A stretch of 64,000 nt of DNA from Pseudoalteromonas sp. N1230-9. Lineage in GTDB: Bacteria > Pseudomonadota > Gammaproteobacteria > Enterobacterales > Alteromonadaceae. Below, in pieces: positions 27,551 through 36,775 of this stretch. Where the stretch lies: assembly GCF_032716425.1 (NCBI RefSeq), contig NZ_CP090419.1:979001-1043000 (forward strand), given 5' to 3'. Position 1 is the first letter of the stretch. The number at the start of each line of letters is the position of its first letter. Both the position numbers and the translations under genes were made by a program. The notes beneath the pieces were generated by a model that was not told the origin of the DNA, did not search any database, and was given only the letters and a program-made list of their open reading frames with translations.

Positions 27551-30187
27551 ATGAAGATTAAACACACCAAAGCACCATTTCGACTAAGCATATTGGCAAT
27601 ATGTACTTCAACATTATTTAGCGCACCAACAACAAGTTATGCTCAAGAGATTGATGCTAAAGACGACATCGAAACCATCGAAGTAAGAGGCATTCGCCGC
27701 TCATTAGAAGCGTCTATGAATACCAAACGATTTGCCGACGGTGTTGTCGATGCTATCACCGCAGAAGATATTGGTAAGTTTCCTGATAAAAATATTGGTG
27801 ATGCACTGCAACGTATTTCAGGGGTAACTGTTGACCGTCAATACGGCGAAGTAAGTGGCGTGACAATCCGTGGTACAGCACCAGAGCAGTCACGTGTGTT
27901 ATTAAATGGACAAACAGTGGCAAGTACATCTTGGTATAACTTAGGCCCTGCCACACGTACTTTCAATATGGAGCTATTATCGGCTGAGCAAGTATCTGCT
28001 GTTGAAGTGTTCAAAACGCCGGAAGCAAATATTGAAGAAGGTGCTCTAGGCGGCACGGTTAACTTAACAACGCGTAAGCCTTTAGACCTTGATACAAATA
28101 CGCTCATGGTGTCGGCTGAGCTGGCAAGAAGCTCGCTGTACGATGAAACGGATCCAGGCGGTTCTGTGCTATTCAGTTGGAAAGACGATAACGAAAAATT
28201 TGGTGTGCTAGCAGCCTATTCATATGAACAGTTAACATCTGGTCGTCATGTATTAGAGTCCATAGGTGGCTATTACGAGTACTTCGCAGAAGATCAAGGT
28301 ACAAATCAACAATCGACGGTAGGTGCATGGAGTATTGGCTCGCAAGCATTTAAAGCTGAGCGTGAGAGAACAAGTGCGCAACTCACGGCACAATTTACAC
28401 CAACCGATAATACAGAGTTTGTCGTTGATTATTTTCGTTTTGAATTCGATAACCCGCATGTAAACCATAACTTTTTAACAGTCAGTGCGCGTGGTATGGG
28501 CTCATCTAATGTTGTTAATAATTCATTAGGGGGAACAGAGCAGGCAACAATCGAGCCTGGGTATGCATCTATTATATACAACCCTGTGGTGCGTAATGCC
28601 GTTAACATGAAGGCTGATGTATTAAACCTATCGGGTAAATATGTAGGCGATAGCTTTACTTTATCAGGGGTTATTGGTCAGTCGACATCCGATGGCGGTA
28701 CTCAGTTTGGTGCATCTTCTTGGTGGATCCCCGCAACAGATGAAGGCGATAAAATTGGTGATCCGGCATTTCCTGATGGACAAAATAGTACCGATGGAGG
28801 TTTTACCTATGATGCAACAGGACCCTACCAAGTATGGTTAACATCACTTGATGCGACAGATGCTTCGCAGCTTAAGCATGCACAAGAAGCTAACTATGAA
28901 ACCACAGTGCAAGAGCATGAAGTGAGCTATGCGCAATTAGATCTTGAATTTATCCTAGACGGCCAATTTTTTACTGCGCTTGAAACCGGTATTAAATTTA
29001 ATCGCAGTGAGTTTTCTCGGGTCGCGTTTAATCGTAATCCCGATGAAATAATTGGTTTTGTGCCAGACGGTAATTTTGCAAACTGGAGTGGCGGTGTTTT
29101 TACAGGCCTACACTCACAATCTTCAGGCCACACACTTGATTCATATGCCTATCTTGATACCGACAAATGGTGGGGGTTTATTTCAGATAAGTACAAAGCC
29201 GGTGCGCTCACTGAAGTTGCAAATCTAGGTAATACCTTCTCGGTTGATGAAGATATGATTGCTGTGTACGTAAAAGCCGATTTCAGTGGTGAAAACTATC
29301 GCGGTAATATGGGTGTGCGCTATGTTGAAACAGAGCAAACATCACAAGGTTTTGCAGCAGGTCAACAGTTTGAAGAAACCATCGATTACGATAACTTCTT
29401 ACCAAGCATTAACTTTGCCTATGATTTAACAGATAACATTATTATTCGTGCGGCAGCATCGCAGGTAATGGCGCGTACCAACTACAGTGATTTAAAACCT
29501 GGTTTAGCTATTAATGAAAACTTTGGTAATGCAACAGGTGGTAATCCAGATTTAAAACCGTATGAGGCTGATCAAGCTGATTTAGGTATAGAGTATTACT
29601 TTACTGATGCATCAATGTTTTCAGCAGCGTTATTTACTAAGCAGATTGAGAATGTTGTTTTCTCAACAGAAGCGGTTGAAACCGTTGATGGCTGTGGTGC
29701 GAGCCCAGATCTTTATGATCAATGCCGTGTTACCAGACCGCGTAGTAATGGTGACGGTGAAGTAACAGGTTTAGAGCTACAGCTTCAGCATAGCTTTGAT
29801 AATGGGATTGGCTTTATAACCAATTACACTTACGTTGATAGCGAAACCAATACCCCTGATAACACCAAAGAAATGGTGCCAGGGGTGTCGGAAAATAGCT
29901 TCAATGCGTCATTGTTTTATGAAAATGCTTACATCAGCACTCGACTTGCGTACAACTGGCGCAGCGAGTGGATTGGTGTTGGTGCGGCCCAAGCTGTGAA
30001 AAACGATGATTATCAGCAAATTGATGCTTCAATCATTTGGCATGCGATGGAAAATCTTGATGTCAGCCTTGAAGGTGTAAACCTTACCAACGAGGTTATC
30101 CAATCATACGATACCAACTATGGTCTTACACAAAATACCATTGAATTTGGTTCTCGTTACTATCTAAGTGTTAGCTATAAATTTTAA
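27551..30187 (+). CDS. TonB-dependent outer membrane receptor, probable chitooligosaccharide importer
   Basis: 878 residues with a signal peptide ending near SYAQE. A TonB-box-like region (ETIEVRGIR) is followed by the plug (DAITAEDIGKFPDKNIGDALQRISGVTVDR, VTIRGTAPEQSRVLLNG, EVFKTPEANIEEGALGGTVNLTTRKP) and a 22-strand barrel ending in a C-terminal phenylalanine (YLSVSYKF). The IRGxxPEQxxVLLNG plug is that of carbohydrate receptors in Alteromonadales and Xanthomonadales. The following halogenase-like, permease, kinase and hexosaminidase genes suggest it imports GlcNAc-containing oligosaccharides across the outer membrane; the substrate is inferred from context. Confidence 0.88.
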   Translation: MKIKHTKAPFRLSILAICTSTLFSAPTTSYAQEIDAKDDIETIEVRGIRRSLEASMNTKRFADGVVDAITAEDIGKFPDKNIGDALQRISGVTVDRQYGEVSGVTIRGTAPEQSRVLLNGQTVASTSWYNLGPATRTFNMELLSAEQVSAVEVFKTPEANIEEGALGGTVNLTTRKPLDLDTNTLMVSAELARSSLYDETDPGGSVLFSWKDDNEKFGVLAAYSYEQLTSGRHVLESIGGYYEYFAEDQGTNQQSTVGAWSIGSQAFKAERERTSAQLTAQFTPTDNTEFVVDYFRFEFDNPHVNHNFLTVSARGMGSSNVVNNSLGGTEQATIEPGYASIIYNPVVRNAVNMKADVLNLSGKYVGDSFTLSGVIGQSTSDGGTQFGASSWWIPATDEGDKIGDPAFPDGQNSTDGGFTYDATGPYQVWLTSLDATDASQLKHAQEANYETTVQEHEVSYAQLDLEFILDGQFFTALETGIKFNRSEFSRVAFNRNPDEIIGFVPDGNFANWSGGVFTGLHSQSSGHTLDSYAYLDTDKWWGFISDKYKAGALTEVANLGNTFSVDEDMIAVYVKADFSGENYRGNMGVRYVETEQTSQGFAAGQQFEETIDYDNFLPSINFAYDLTDNIIIRAAASQVMARTNYSDLKPGLAINENFGNATGGNPDLKPYEADQADLGIEYYFTDASMFSAALFTKQIENVVFSTEAVETVDGCGASPDLYDQCRVTRPRSNGDGEVTGLELQLQHSFDNGIGFITNYTYVDSETNTPDNTKEMVPGVSENSFNASLFYENAYISTRLAYNWRSEWIGVGAAQAVKNDDYQQIDASIIWHAMENLDVSLEGVNLTNEVIQSYDTNYGLTQNTIEFGSRYYLSVSYKF

Positions 30188-30192
30188 TGGAG

Positions 30193-30215
30193 TTAGGCCG
30201 TGTAATACGGCCTAA
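30193..30215 (+). promoter_or_regulatory. Perfect hairpin between receptor and halogenase-like gene
   Basis: 9-bp stem TTAGGCCGT/ACGGCCTAA with loop GTAAT, 5 bp after the receptor stop and 7 bp before the ATG at 30223. No T-run. It could stop exonucleases behind the receptor message and lower translation of the next gene. Confidence 0.6.
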
Positions 30216-30222
30216 ACACCCT

Positions 30223-31743
30223 ATGAAAGAAATTAAAAAGTTAGCAATTTTAGGGGGTGGTACAGCCGGTTGGATGTGTGCTGCTTACCTAAGCAAATTC
30301 CACACTGATCTGGATATTACCCTGATTGAGTCGAGTAAAATCGGCGCTATCGGTGTAGGAGAAGGATCTACACCTCATTTAAAACAGTTTATGCAACAGT
30401 TGGGGATTGCTGAGCAGCAGTGGATGCCTTATTGCGATGCGACATTTAAAGCGGGTATTTACTTTAAAAATTGGAATGGTGATCACCGTGCTTATTTTCA
30501 TCCCTTTTATAGTGAGATGGATATCAACACCGCGGAGGTATTTTTTGTAAATGCCAATGCAAGACGTCGCGGTCATGAGCAGTGGTGTGGCCCCGATAGT
30601 TATTTTTTAACAGGACATCTTGCAAAAAACGCGTTAAGCCCGAAAGCCAAAAGCCCAATGGTGCGTGAGCAGCACTATGGTTATCACTTTGATGCCAAAA
30701 AGTTAGCTCATATTCTAAAGGGCTATGCAATCGAGCGTGGTGTTACACATATTGATGATGAATTTGTTGCAGCAATAACAAATGCTCAAGGTGAAATAAG
30801 CGAGCTGAAACTAAAACACTCAGCACCGGTTAATGCTGATTTTTATATTGATGCAAGTGGTTTTAACGCGCTCTTAATTGGTGAAACACTCGGCTGTAGG
30901 TTTCAACCTTTTACAGATCAGCTATTAAATGACAGCGCTGTAACTGTAGCGTGCCCACAAAATATGAATCAGCCGCTACAAGCTGCGACACATTCAACTG
31001 CGTTGAGTGCAGGTTGGCTTTGGCAAATACCTTTAACCTCACGAGTTGGCACAGGCTATGTTTATAGCTCGGCTTTTCTCTCAAAACAACAGGCAGAGCA
31101 AGAGCTTGCAGCAACGCTTAATATTTCAGTGAATGACGTTGAGTTCAGACATGTGTCCATGAAAGTAGGGGCACGCTCGTCTGCATGGCAAAAAAATGTC
31201 ATGGCAATAGGCTTAGCACAGAGCTTTATCGAACCTCTTGAGGCGACATCACTGATGGTTACCCAGCAATCTATTTTGTGGCTTAGTAAGGCTATATCAA
31301 AAATTCAAACAAGTCCTACACAAACTGAAAAGCTAAGACTACATACCAATCAGCAACTCCATTATTTAGTGAATGGGATTAAAGATTATATTTGTGCGCA
31401 TTATGCGACATCAAAGCGTCGTGATAGCGCTTATTGGCGTGCTGTAACACAGACTACCGAGATACCAACTAGGTTAGAGCCATTGTTAGCAGCATGGCGA
31501 AACGGCGATGATTTTGATGCTTATTTATATCATCAATACCCAGAAAGCGTTTACTCAAGGCCGAGTTGGTACAGCTTACTGGCAGGTATGGACTATAGAG
31601 ATAGCGCGTTAAATGCCCCCACTGAAAGCGCTCAACAAGAGATCGATTTAGCCGCTCATGCCTATTTAGAGTCGTTATGTAGCAAGCACTTCGAACCGCA
31701 CATAATGCAGCTTAAGGCAATGCAGCAAAACAACTTTGAATAG
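30223..31743 (+). CDS. Tryptophan halogenase-like flavoprotein
   Basis: 506 residues from ATG 30223, which starts MKEIKKLAILGGGTAGWM like other family members; an ATG at 30187 overlapping the receptor stop would add 12 residues encoded by the hairpin and is less likely. FAD-binding GGGTAGWMCAAYL, the GVGEGSTPHL segment and the flavin-dependent halogenase signature GWLWQIP are all present. Characterised relatives chlorinate tryptophan with FADH2, yet many homologues sit behind TonB receptors in polysaccharide loci and have no known substrate. It may modify a sugar or receptor-linked compound; the role here is open. Confidence 0.82.
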   Translation: MKEIKKLAILGGGTAGWMCAAYLSKFHTDLDITLIESSKIGAIGVGEGSTPHLKQFMQQLGIAEQQWMPYCDATFKAGIYFKNWNGDHRAYFHPFYSEMDINTAEVFFVNANARRRGHEQWCGPDSYFLTGHLAKNALSPKAKSPMVREQHYGYHFDAKKLAHILKGYAIERGVTHIDDEFVAAITNAQGEISELKLKHSAPVNADFYIDASGFNALLIGETLGCRFQPFTDQLLNDSAVTVACPQNMNQPLQAATHSTALSAGWLWQIPLTSRVGTGYVYSSAFLSKQQAEQELAATLNISVNDVEFRHVSMKVGARSSAWQKNVMAIGLAQSFIEPLEATSLMVTQQSILWLSKAISKIQTSPTQTEKLRLHTNQQLHYLVNGIKDYICAHYATSKRRDSAYWRAVTQTTEIPTRLEPLLAAWRNGDDFDAYLYHQYPESVYSRPSWYSLLAGMDYRDSALNAPTESAQQEIDLAAHAYLESLCSKHFEPHIMQLKAMQQNNFE

Positions 31744-31799
31744 TATTAGTAATCGCTTGATAAATGTCACATGGCTTTAATTTTTTAAGCACACTAAGA

Positions 31800-31878
31800 A
31801 TTAAGAGTGGTGATTACCACCCCTTGGATCATTTTGTTTGTCCGCCCACAAGCAAATGCAATCACCACTCTGCTTAAT
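31800..31878 (+). promoter_or_regulatory. Long inverted repeat with competing inner hairpin
   Basis: ATTAAG-AGTGGTGATT (31800-31815) pairs with AATCACCACT-CTG-CTTAAT (31860-31878), a 16-bp stem with one 3-base bulge. The left arm can instead form the small hairpin GTGGT-GATT-ACCAC (31807-31820). The two folds exclude each other, as in attenuators. It lies in the leader of the permease gene at 31893. Confidence 0.6.
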
Positions 31879-31892
31879 TTAGGTATATAACA

Positions 31893-33140
31893 ATGAAAAT
31901 TAATTACTTATTAGTAACTTTGTTACTTTTTACATTTTTTACTATCTCTTTTATCACTAACTTGCTGGCACCTTTGTTTCCGGCATTAATAGAAAGCTAT
32001 GACATAGGCTTGGCACTAGCTGGTTTCTTTGCATTTGCTTTTTTTATTGCGTACGGCGTGATGTCAATTCCCGCGGGCTTATTGGTGCAGCAATTTGGTG
32101 AAAAGAAAATCATGCAGCTAGCGTTTTTATTAGCGCTGATTGGCAGTGTTATTTTTGTAACTATGCCGACCTTTTTTGTTGCTATGCTCGCGTTATTTTT
32201 GATTGGTTGTTCAATGGCGATGCTGCAAGTTGCTATTAACCCGTTACTCAGAGCCAGTGGCGGTGCACATAACTTTGCGGTGTTATCGGTTGCTGCTCAA
32301 CTAATGTTTGGCCTCGCTGCGAGCATTTCTCCATTAGTGTATAGCCACATAGCGGGCTCTGCCAACAGAGGTGAGAAGAGTTGGTTACTACAGTGGGTGC
32401 CAGAGAATATGAGTTGGCTCAGCATGTATTTAATCTTTGCATTGGTATGTGCCGTGATGTTGTTTGCTGTATCACTTGTACCTATGGCGAAAAAGGCCGA
32501 CGACAACAGCGAAACGTTACATCTCACAGACAGCTTAGCGCTTTTAAAAGACCGTACTGTGATTAAGTTCTTTTTTGCTATTGCTGCTTATGTGGCTATT
32601 GAACAAGGCGTTGCGAATTCAATTTCAGTTTTTCTAGAAAGATATCATCAAATCGATCCACAAACTCAAGGCGCACAAGTCGTCAGCCATTTTTGGTTAG
32701 CACTCACATTAGGCTGTTTATTGGGGATTATATTATTGAAACTGTTCAACGCTAAGCGTGTATTACAAGGTTTTAGTGTTGCTGCTAGTGCCTGCTTTAT
32801 TGCTGCAATATTCGGTAGTAAAGAGGTTGCAGTGATGGCTTTTCCTGCGGTTGGATTTTTCTTATCTATTATGTGGTCCGTAATATTTTCTCTTGCCCTG
32901 AACTCAGTGTCATATGGGCATGGAGCTGTATCAGGTGTTTTATGTACAGGGATTATCGGTGGAGCGCTTGCATCGCCAACCATCGGTTTGATTAGCGACC
33001 TGACTAATAGCTTGCAGTTGGCTCTATTGGTTGTACTTATTCCACTGGTTTACTTATTCAGTGTGGGAATATGGGCCAAGCCACTTGTTAATAATCACAC
33101 CATTAATATTTTTAAGCGTAACGCGCAAGCGTCGATTTAA
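31893..33140 (+). CDS. FucP/NagP-like MFS sugar permease
   Basis: 415-residue major facilitator with 12 hydrophobic segments. The motif GLLVQQFGEKKIMQLA after helix 2 and NPLLRASGG after helix 4 place it in the FHS (fucose-galactose-glucose:H+) group, as does the N-terminal FLAPLFPALIESYDIGLALAG-like region. It probably moves a monosaccharide or small glycan across the inner membrane with protons. Gene context (GH20 hexosaminidase, ROK kinase) suggests an amino sugar. It is only distantly alike to the second permease at 36776, so the locus carries two. Confidence 0.8.
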   Translation: MKINYLLVTLLLFTFFTISFITNLLAPLFPALIESYDIGLALAGFFAFAFFIAYGVMSIPAGLLVQQFGEKKIMQLAFLLALIGSVIFVTMPTFFVAMLALFLIGCSMAMLQVAINPLLRASGGAHNFAVLSVAAQLMFGLAASISPLVYSHIAGSANRGEKSWLLQWVPENMSWLSMYLIFALVCAVMLFAVSLVPMAKKADDNSETLHLTDSLALLKDRTVIKFFFAIAAYVAIEQGVANSISVFLERYHQIDPQTQGAQVVSHFWLALTLGCLLGIILLKLFNAKRVLQGFSVAASACFIAAIFGSKEVAVMAFPAVGFFLSIMWSVIFSLALNSVSYGHGAVSGVLCTGIIGGALASPTIGLISDLTNSLQLALLVVLIPLVYLFSVGIWAKPLVNNHTINIFKRNAQASI

Positions 33141-33163
33141 ATAAATTTAGAGTAGAGGCTGAG

Positions 33164-34039
33164 ATGTCAGACACCATTTTATGCGTAGATTTAGGTGGAA
33201 CTAAAGCACTGGTTGCTCAAGTTGATGAGCAAGGGATCAAGGAAAAACATTACTTTGACGTTGATAGCCATTTAACTAAGCAGCAGATGAATCAATTTTT
33301 GTATCGCATAATTGATCACGTGATAGATAAACATTGCAAAGGCATCGTTGTTGGCGTGCCAAGTATGGTGTTACAGCCGACAGGTGTGGTTATTGAAACG
33401 ATCAATATTCCCCATTGGTATGATGTTCCTTTAAAAACATTATTAGAGAATCGTTTTAACTTACCGGTTCTGATCCATAACGATGCAAATTGCTTTGCGA
33501 TGGGGGAGTATAAATATTCTCAGGTAAACCCAGACGATAATCTTGTTGGTGTCTGCATTGGCACAGGGCTGGGGGCAGGGCTTATTTTAAATGAGCAACT
33601 ATACACAGGTAAGCATTCTGCGGCAGGCGAGTTTGGTAGTTTTCCCTATTTAGATGGCATTATCGAAGACTACACATCTGGGCAGTTTTTTAAAAATCAA
33701 CAAACCACAGGTCGCGCAGCTTATAACAACGCACTTAACGGCGACACTCAATCACTGCGTTTATTTACGCAGCTAGGGCAGCACCTTGCACATGCTATTA
33801 ATCAGGTAATACTTGCCTTTAATCCAGATAAAGTTGTGTTGGGTGGGTCTGTTGCTCAATCCCACGCGCTATTTATGCCTGCGCTTAAATCGGAACTCGC
33901 CTTACTGGTGCAGCCCATTATTATGCAGTCGCTGCAAATTACCATTAGTGAGCTTGGTGACAATGCGCCATTACTCGGTGGTTATGAGTTATTTCAACTT
34001 GCTGCATCTGAAACGAATTTATTGGAACAAGCATCATGA
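33164..34039 (+). CDS. ROK family sugar kinase lacking the zinc motif
   Basis: 291 residues. ATP-binding CVDLGGTKALVA, catalytic Asp in LIHNDANCFAMGE, phosphate loop GTGLGAGLI and AGEFGSF are present. The usual ROK zinc signature (C-x-C-G-x2-G-C-x-E after the GHxxx segment) is replaced by PYLDGIIEDYTSG, which has no cysteine. It likely phosphorylates GlcNAc or a related hexose at O6 in the cytoplasm. It lies 23 bp after the permease gene and overlaps the hexosaminidase gene by 4 bp, so it works with both. Exact sugar unknown. Confidence 0.82.
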   Translation: MSDTILCVDLGGTKALVAQVDEQGIKEKHYFDVDSHLTKQQMNQFLYRIIDHVIDKHCKGIVVGVPSMVLQPTGVVIETINIPHWYDVPLKTLLENRFNLPVLIHNDANCFAMGEYKYSQVNPDDNLVGVCIGTGLGAGLILNEQLYTGKHSAAGEFGSFPYLDGIIEDYTSGQFFKNQQTTGRAAYNNALNGDTQSLRLFTQLGQHLAHAINQVILAFNPDKVVLGGSVAQSHALFMPALKSELALLVQPIIMQSLQITISELGDNAPLLGGYELFQLAASETNLLEQAS

Positions 34040-36579
34040 ACAAGGTTATTTTATCGGTTATAGCAGGGTTGCTATTGCTGAATCATTCAGCCCAAAGTGC
34101 GACTCAAGCAGAGTTAAATCATTTAGCAGAGAGTCTACAAGTAAATTATCAGTTGGTAGATGCAAACCCCGTAAACTGCCCAGCTCCACATGAAAAGCAG
34201 TGTTATTTTTCAGCGCTTACATTTACCTCTAGCACTGATATTGACCCACAACAGTGGCACATTTACTTTAGCCAATTAATGCCTGTTTATAAGGTCGATT
34301 CGAAGTGGTTTGATATTGAACATATCAATGGCGATATTCATCGTATTTCGGCTAAACAAGCATTTAAAGATATGCCGGCAAATGCCGCATTTGCAGTACA
34401 GTTTTATAGCCAAGAGTCGCAAATTACTCGTTCAGAATTTTTACCTAACTTTATACTCGCTGCACCAGGGCTTGATAGTAAGGTTATTGCCAGTACTAAA
34501 ACATCTGTCGATAATGAAACACAACTTGAGCTACAGCCGTACTTGCAACCATTTACCACTGATGCACAACTACAAGTGAGCGATGACGATGAAACGCCTT
34601 GGATGGGCGCAAATTATCTTTATGATAGCTACACAAAACCGACATTTAAAACAGCTCCGTTAGGGTTAATCCCTTCACCTATAAAACTTGAGCAGCTTTC
34701 AAGCTCGCGTATTGATTTGAGCAAAGGCATAAAGGTCGTAGCTAAAAAGTCGCATTATATTGCTCTCATACCGGCATTAAAGCGATTAGCCAAGTTAGGA
34801 GTACCACAATCGAAAGAGGGGGTTGTGATTAATGTATCGCAGCAATTAACGTCTCAGTTACCTGATGCGTATGAACTTACCTTACGTAATAACGCTATAA
34901 CTATAAATGCAAACAATACAAGTGGTGCTTTTTATGCCTTACAAAGTCTTGCAGCCTTAATAAGCTTAGATGATTTAACCTTACCTGAGTTGAGAATTAC
35001 AGACGGCGCTAGGTATGAGTACAGAGGCATGCATATCGATGTGGCCCGTAATTTTAGATCAAAGGCTTTTATTTTAAATACGATAGAGCAAATGGCTGCG
35101 TATAAATTAAATAAGCTTCATTTACATCTAGCTGATGACGAAGGCTGGCGTTTGCAGATTGCGGATCTTCCTGAACTAACCTCTGTAGGAGCAAATAGGT
35201 GTTTTGATTTAACAGAGCAAACTTGCCTGCTACCTCAGCTTGGTGCTGGCATAAATGCTAACTCTGGAATAAATGGCTACTATAGTCGCGCTGACTATAT
35301 TGAAATTTTACAGCACGCTAAAAAATATTTTGTTGAAGTGATCCCCTCATTTGATATGCCTGGGCACTCTCGAGCAGCAGTTGTTGCAATGGAGGCACGT
35401 TTTAATCATTTTATGGCATTAAATAAACCAGCCCTTGCAAAGCAATATCGACTTACCGAGCCTGAAGACACTACCGCATATAGCTCTATCCAACATTACA
35501 AAGACAACACGCTAAATGTATGCCTTGATACCACCTATGACTTTATCGATAAAATCTTAGACGAGGTTATTACACTTCATAAAGAAGCGGGTGTGCCTTT
35601 AAACACATATCATATTGGTGCCGATGAAACAGCAGGAGCTTGGCTACAATCACCAAGTTGTATCGCATTACAGCAAAAAAACAAGATACACTCGTTCAAT
35701 GGTTACTTTATTGAAAGAATTGCTAAGCTCGTTGCTGATAAAGGCTTAAATGTGGCGGGGTGGAGCGATGGTTTAAGTGATGTGAATGTAAACAATATGC
35801 CCAGTAATGTGCATTCCTATGCGTGGGCAACATTAAGTGACGAAGGTCACAAAGTCGCGCATAACCACATAAACAATGGTTGGAAAGTCGTTGTGACCAG
35901 CCCTGATGTTACCTATTTTGACTTTCCTTATCAGTCACACCCACAAGAAAGAGGAAATCATTGGGCAAGTCGTGCTATAGACAGTAAAAAAGTCTTCTCT
36001 TTTATGCCGGATAACTTACCCGCACACGCGCAAATTTGGCGCTCTATGAAGCATCAAACCTACGTCGCCGATGATAGCCAATCAGCAAGAACGGCGGATG
36101 CATACGGCATTCAAGGACATTTATGGTCTGAACTATTACGAAGCGATCAACAAGCTGAGTACATGATGTACCCTCGTTTGTTTGCTCTTGCCGAGCGAGC
36201 ATGGCACAAAGCTGAGTGGGAACTTGATTATAAAAAGGAAGGCGCTATTTATAGTCATAAAACTCAACAGTTCACTCTAGCCATGCAGCAACAAAAAGAG
36301 CAAGACTGGCAACACTTTGCAGCCCTTGTTGGGTTTAAAGAGCTTGCCAAGCTTGAGCAAGCAGGGCGCTTTTATCGTATTCCCACAGTCGCAGCCAAAA
36401 AGACGGACAGTGGTATTGATGCGTTTGTTCCCTATCCAAATATTGCTATCGAGTATCAAGATAAGTTAGGAAATTGGCATCGTTACGATAGCCATAATAA
36501 ACCTTTGCAAGCTGTCAAAGTAAGAGCGAAGAGTATCAATAATGACAGGGCTGGTCGTGCTTTAAAACTAACTAATTAA
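34036..36579 (+). CDS. Beta-N-acetylhexosaminidase, GH20 (chitobiase-like)
   Basis: 847 residues with a signal peptide (ends near SAQSA). N-terminal carbohydrate-binding chitobiase domain (about 25-165), a GH20b domain (about 210-320), the TIM barrel opening YRGMHIDVARNF, and the catalytic pair in HIGADETAGAW. A small C-terminal domain follows. GH20 enzymes cut GlcNAc from chitobiose and short chitooligosaccharides by substrate-assisted catalysis; export places it in the periplasm or outer membrane. Its ATG overlaps the kinase stop (ATGA), and a terminator follows, so it ends the operon that began with the receptor. Confidence 0.92.
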   Translation: MNKVILSVIAGLLLLNHSAQSATQAELNHLAESLQVNYQLVDANPVNCPAPHEKQCYFSALTFTSSTDIDPQQWHIYFSQLMPVYKVDSKWFDIEHINGDIHRISAKQAFKDMPANAAFAVQFYSQESQITRSEFLPNFILAAPGLDSKVIASTKTSVDNETQLELQPYLQPFTTDAQLQVSDDDETPWMGANYLYDSYTKPTFKTAPLGLIPSPIKLEQLSSSRIDLSKGIKVVAKKSHYIALIPALKRLAKLGVPQSKEGVVINVSQQLTSQLPDAYELTLRNNAITINANNTSGAFYALQSLAALISLDDLTLPELRITDGARYEYRGMHIDVARNFRSKAFILNTIEQMAAYKLNKLHLHLADDEGWRLQIADLPELTSVGANRCFDLTEQTCLLPQLGAGINANSGINGYYSRADYIEILQHAKKYFVEVIPSFDMPGHSRAAVVAMEARFNHFMALNKPALAKQYRLTEPEDTTAYSSIQHYKDNTLNVCLDTTYDFIDKILDEVITLHKEAGVPLNTYHIGADETAGAWLQSPSCIALQQKNKIHSFNGYFIERIAKLVADKGLNVAGWSDGLSDVNVNNMPSNVHSYAWATLSDEGHKVAHNHINNGWKVVVTSPDVTYFDFPYQSHPQERGNHWASRAIDSKKVFSFMPDNLPAHAQIWRSMKHQTYVADDSQSARTADAYGIQGHLWSELLRSDQQAEYMMYPRLFALAERAWHKAEWELDYKKEGAIYSHKTQQFTLAMQQQKEQDWQHFAALVGFKELAKLEQAGRFYRIPTVAAKKTDSGIDAFVPYPNIAIEYQDKLGNWHRYDSHNKPLQAVKVRAKSINNDRAGRALKLTN

Positions 36580-36600
36580 ATCAAAGTACTGTCGATTTTT

Positions 36601-36635
36601 AAAGCCGCAATTAGCCTGCTGATTGCGGCTTTTTC
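36601..36635 (+). terminator. Rho-independent terminator after the hexosaminidase gene
   Basis: AAAGCCGCAAT / ATTGCGGCTTT stem with a 10-base loop, then a T-run. Confidence 0.9.
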
Positions 36636-36653
36636 ATGTTGTGTATACAGTAA

Positions 36654-36671
36654 AATGATAGCGCTGTCATT
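36654..36671 (+). promoter_or_regulatory. NagR-like operator upstream of the GlcNAc permease gene
   Basis: AATGATAGCGCTGTCATT is an 18-bp palindrome with one mismatch and a central GC, the form expected for LacI-family operators and like the NagR sites described for GlcNAc genes in Alteromonadales. It lies 104 bp ahead of the permease ATG. No LacI-type gene is in the window. Confidence 0.7.
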
Positions 36672-36775
36672 TTTGTTAGTGTATGATTAAATTTTTGTGA
36701 TTGGTATGGAAATTAAACGGCAGAAAGCTGCTATTATGACCCGCCAAATAAAAATAATTAACCAAGAGAACAATT

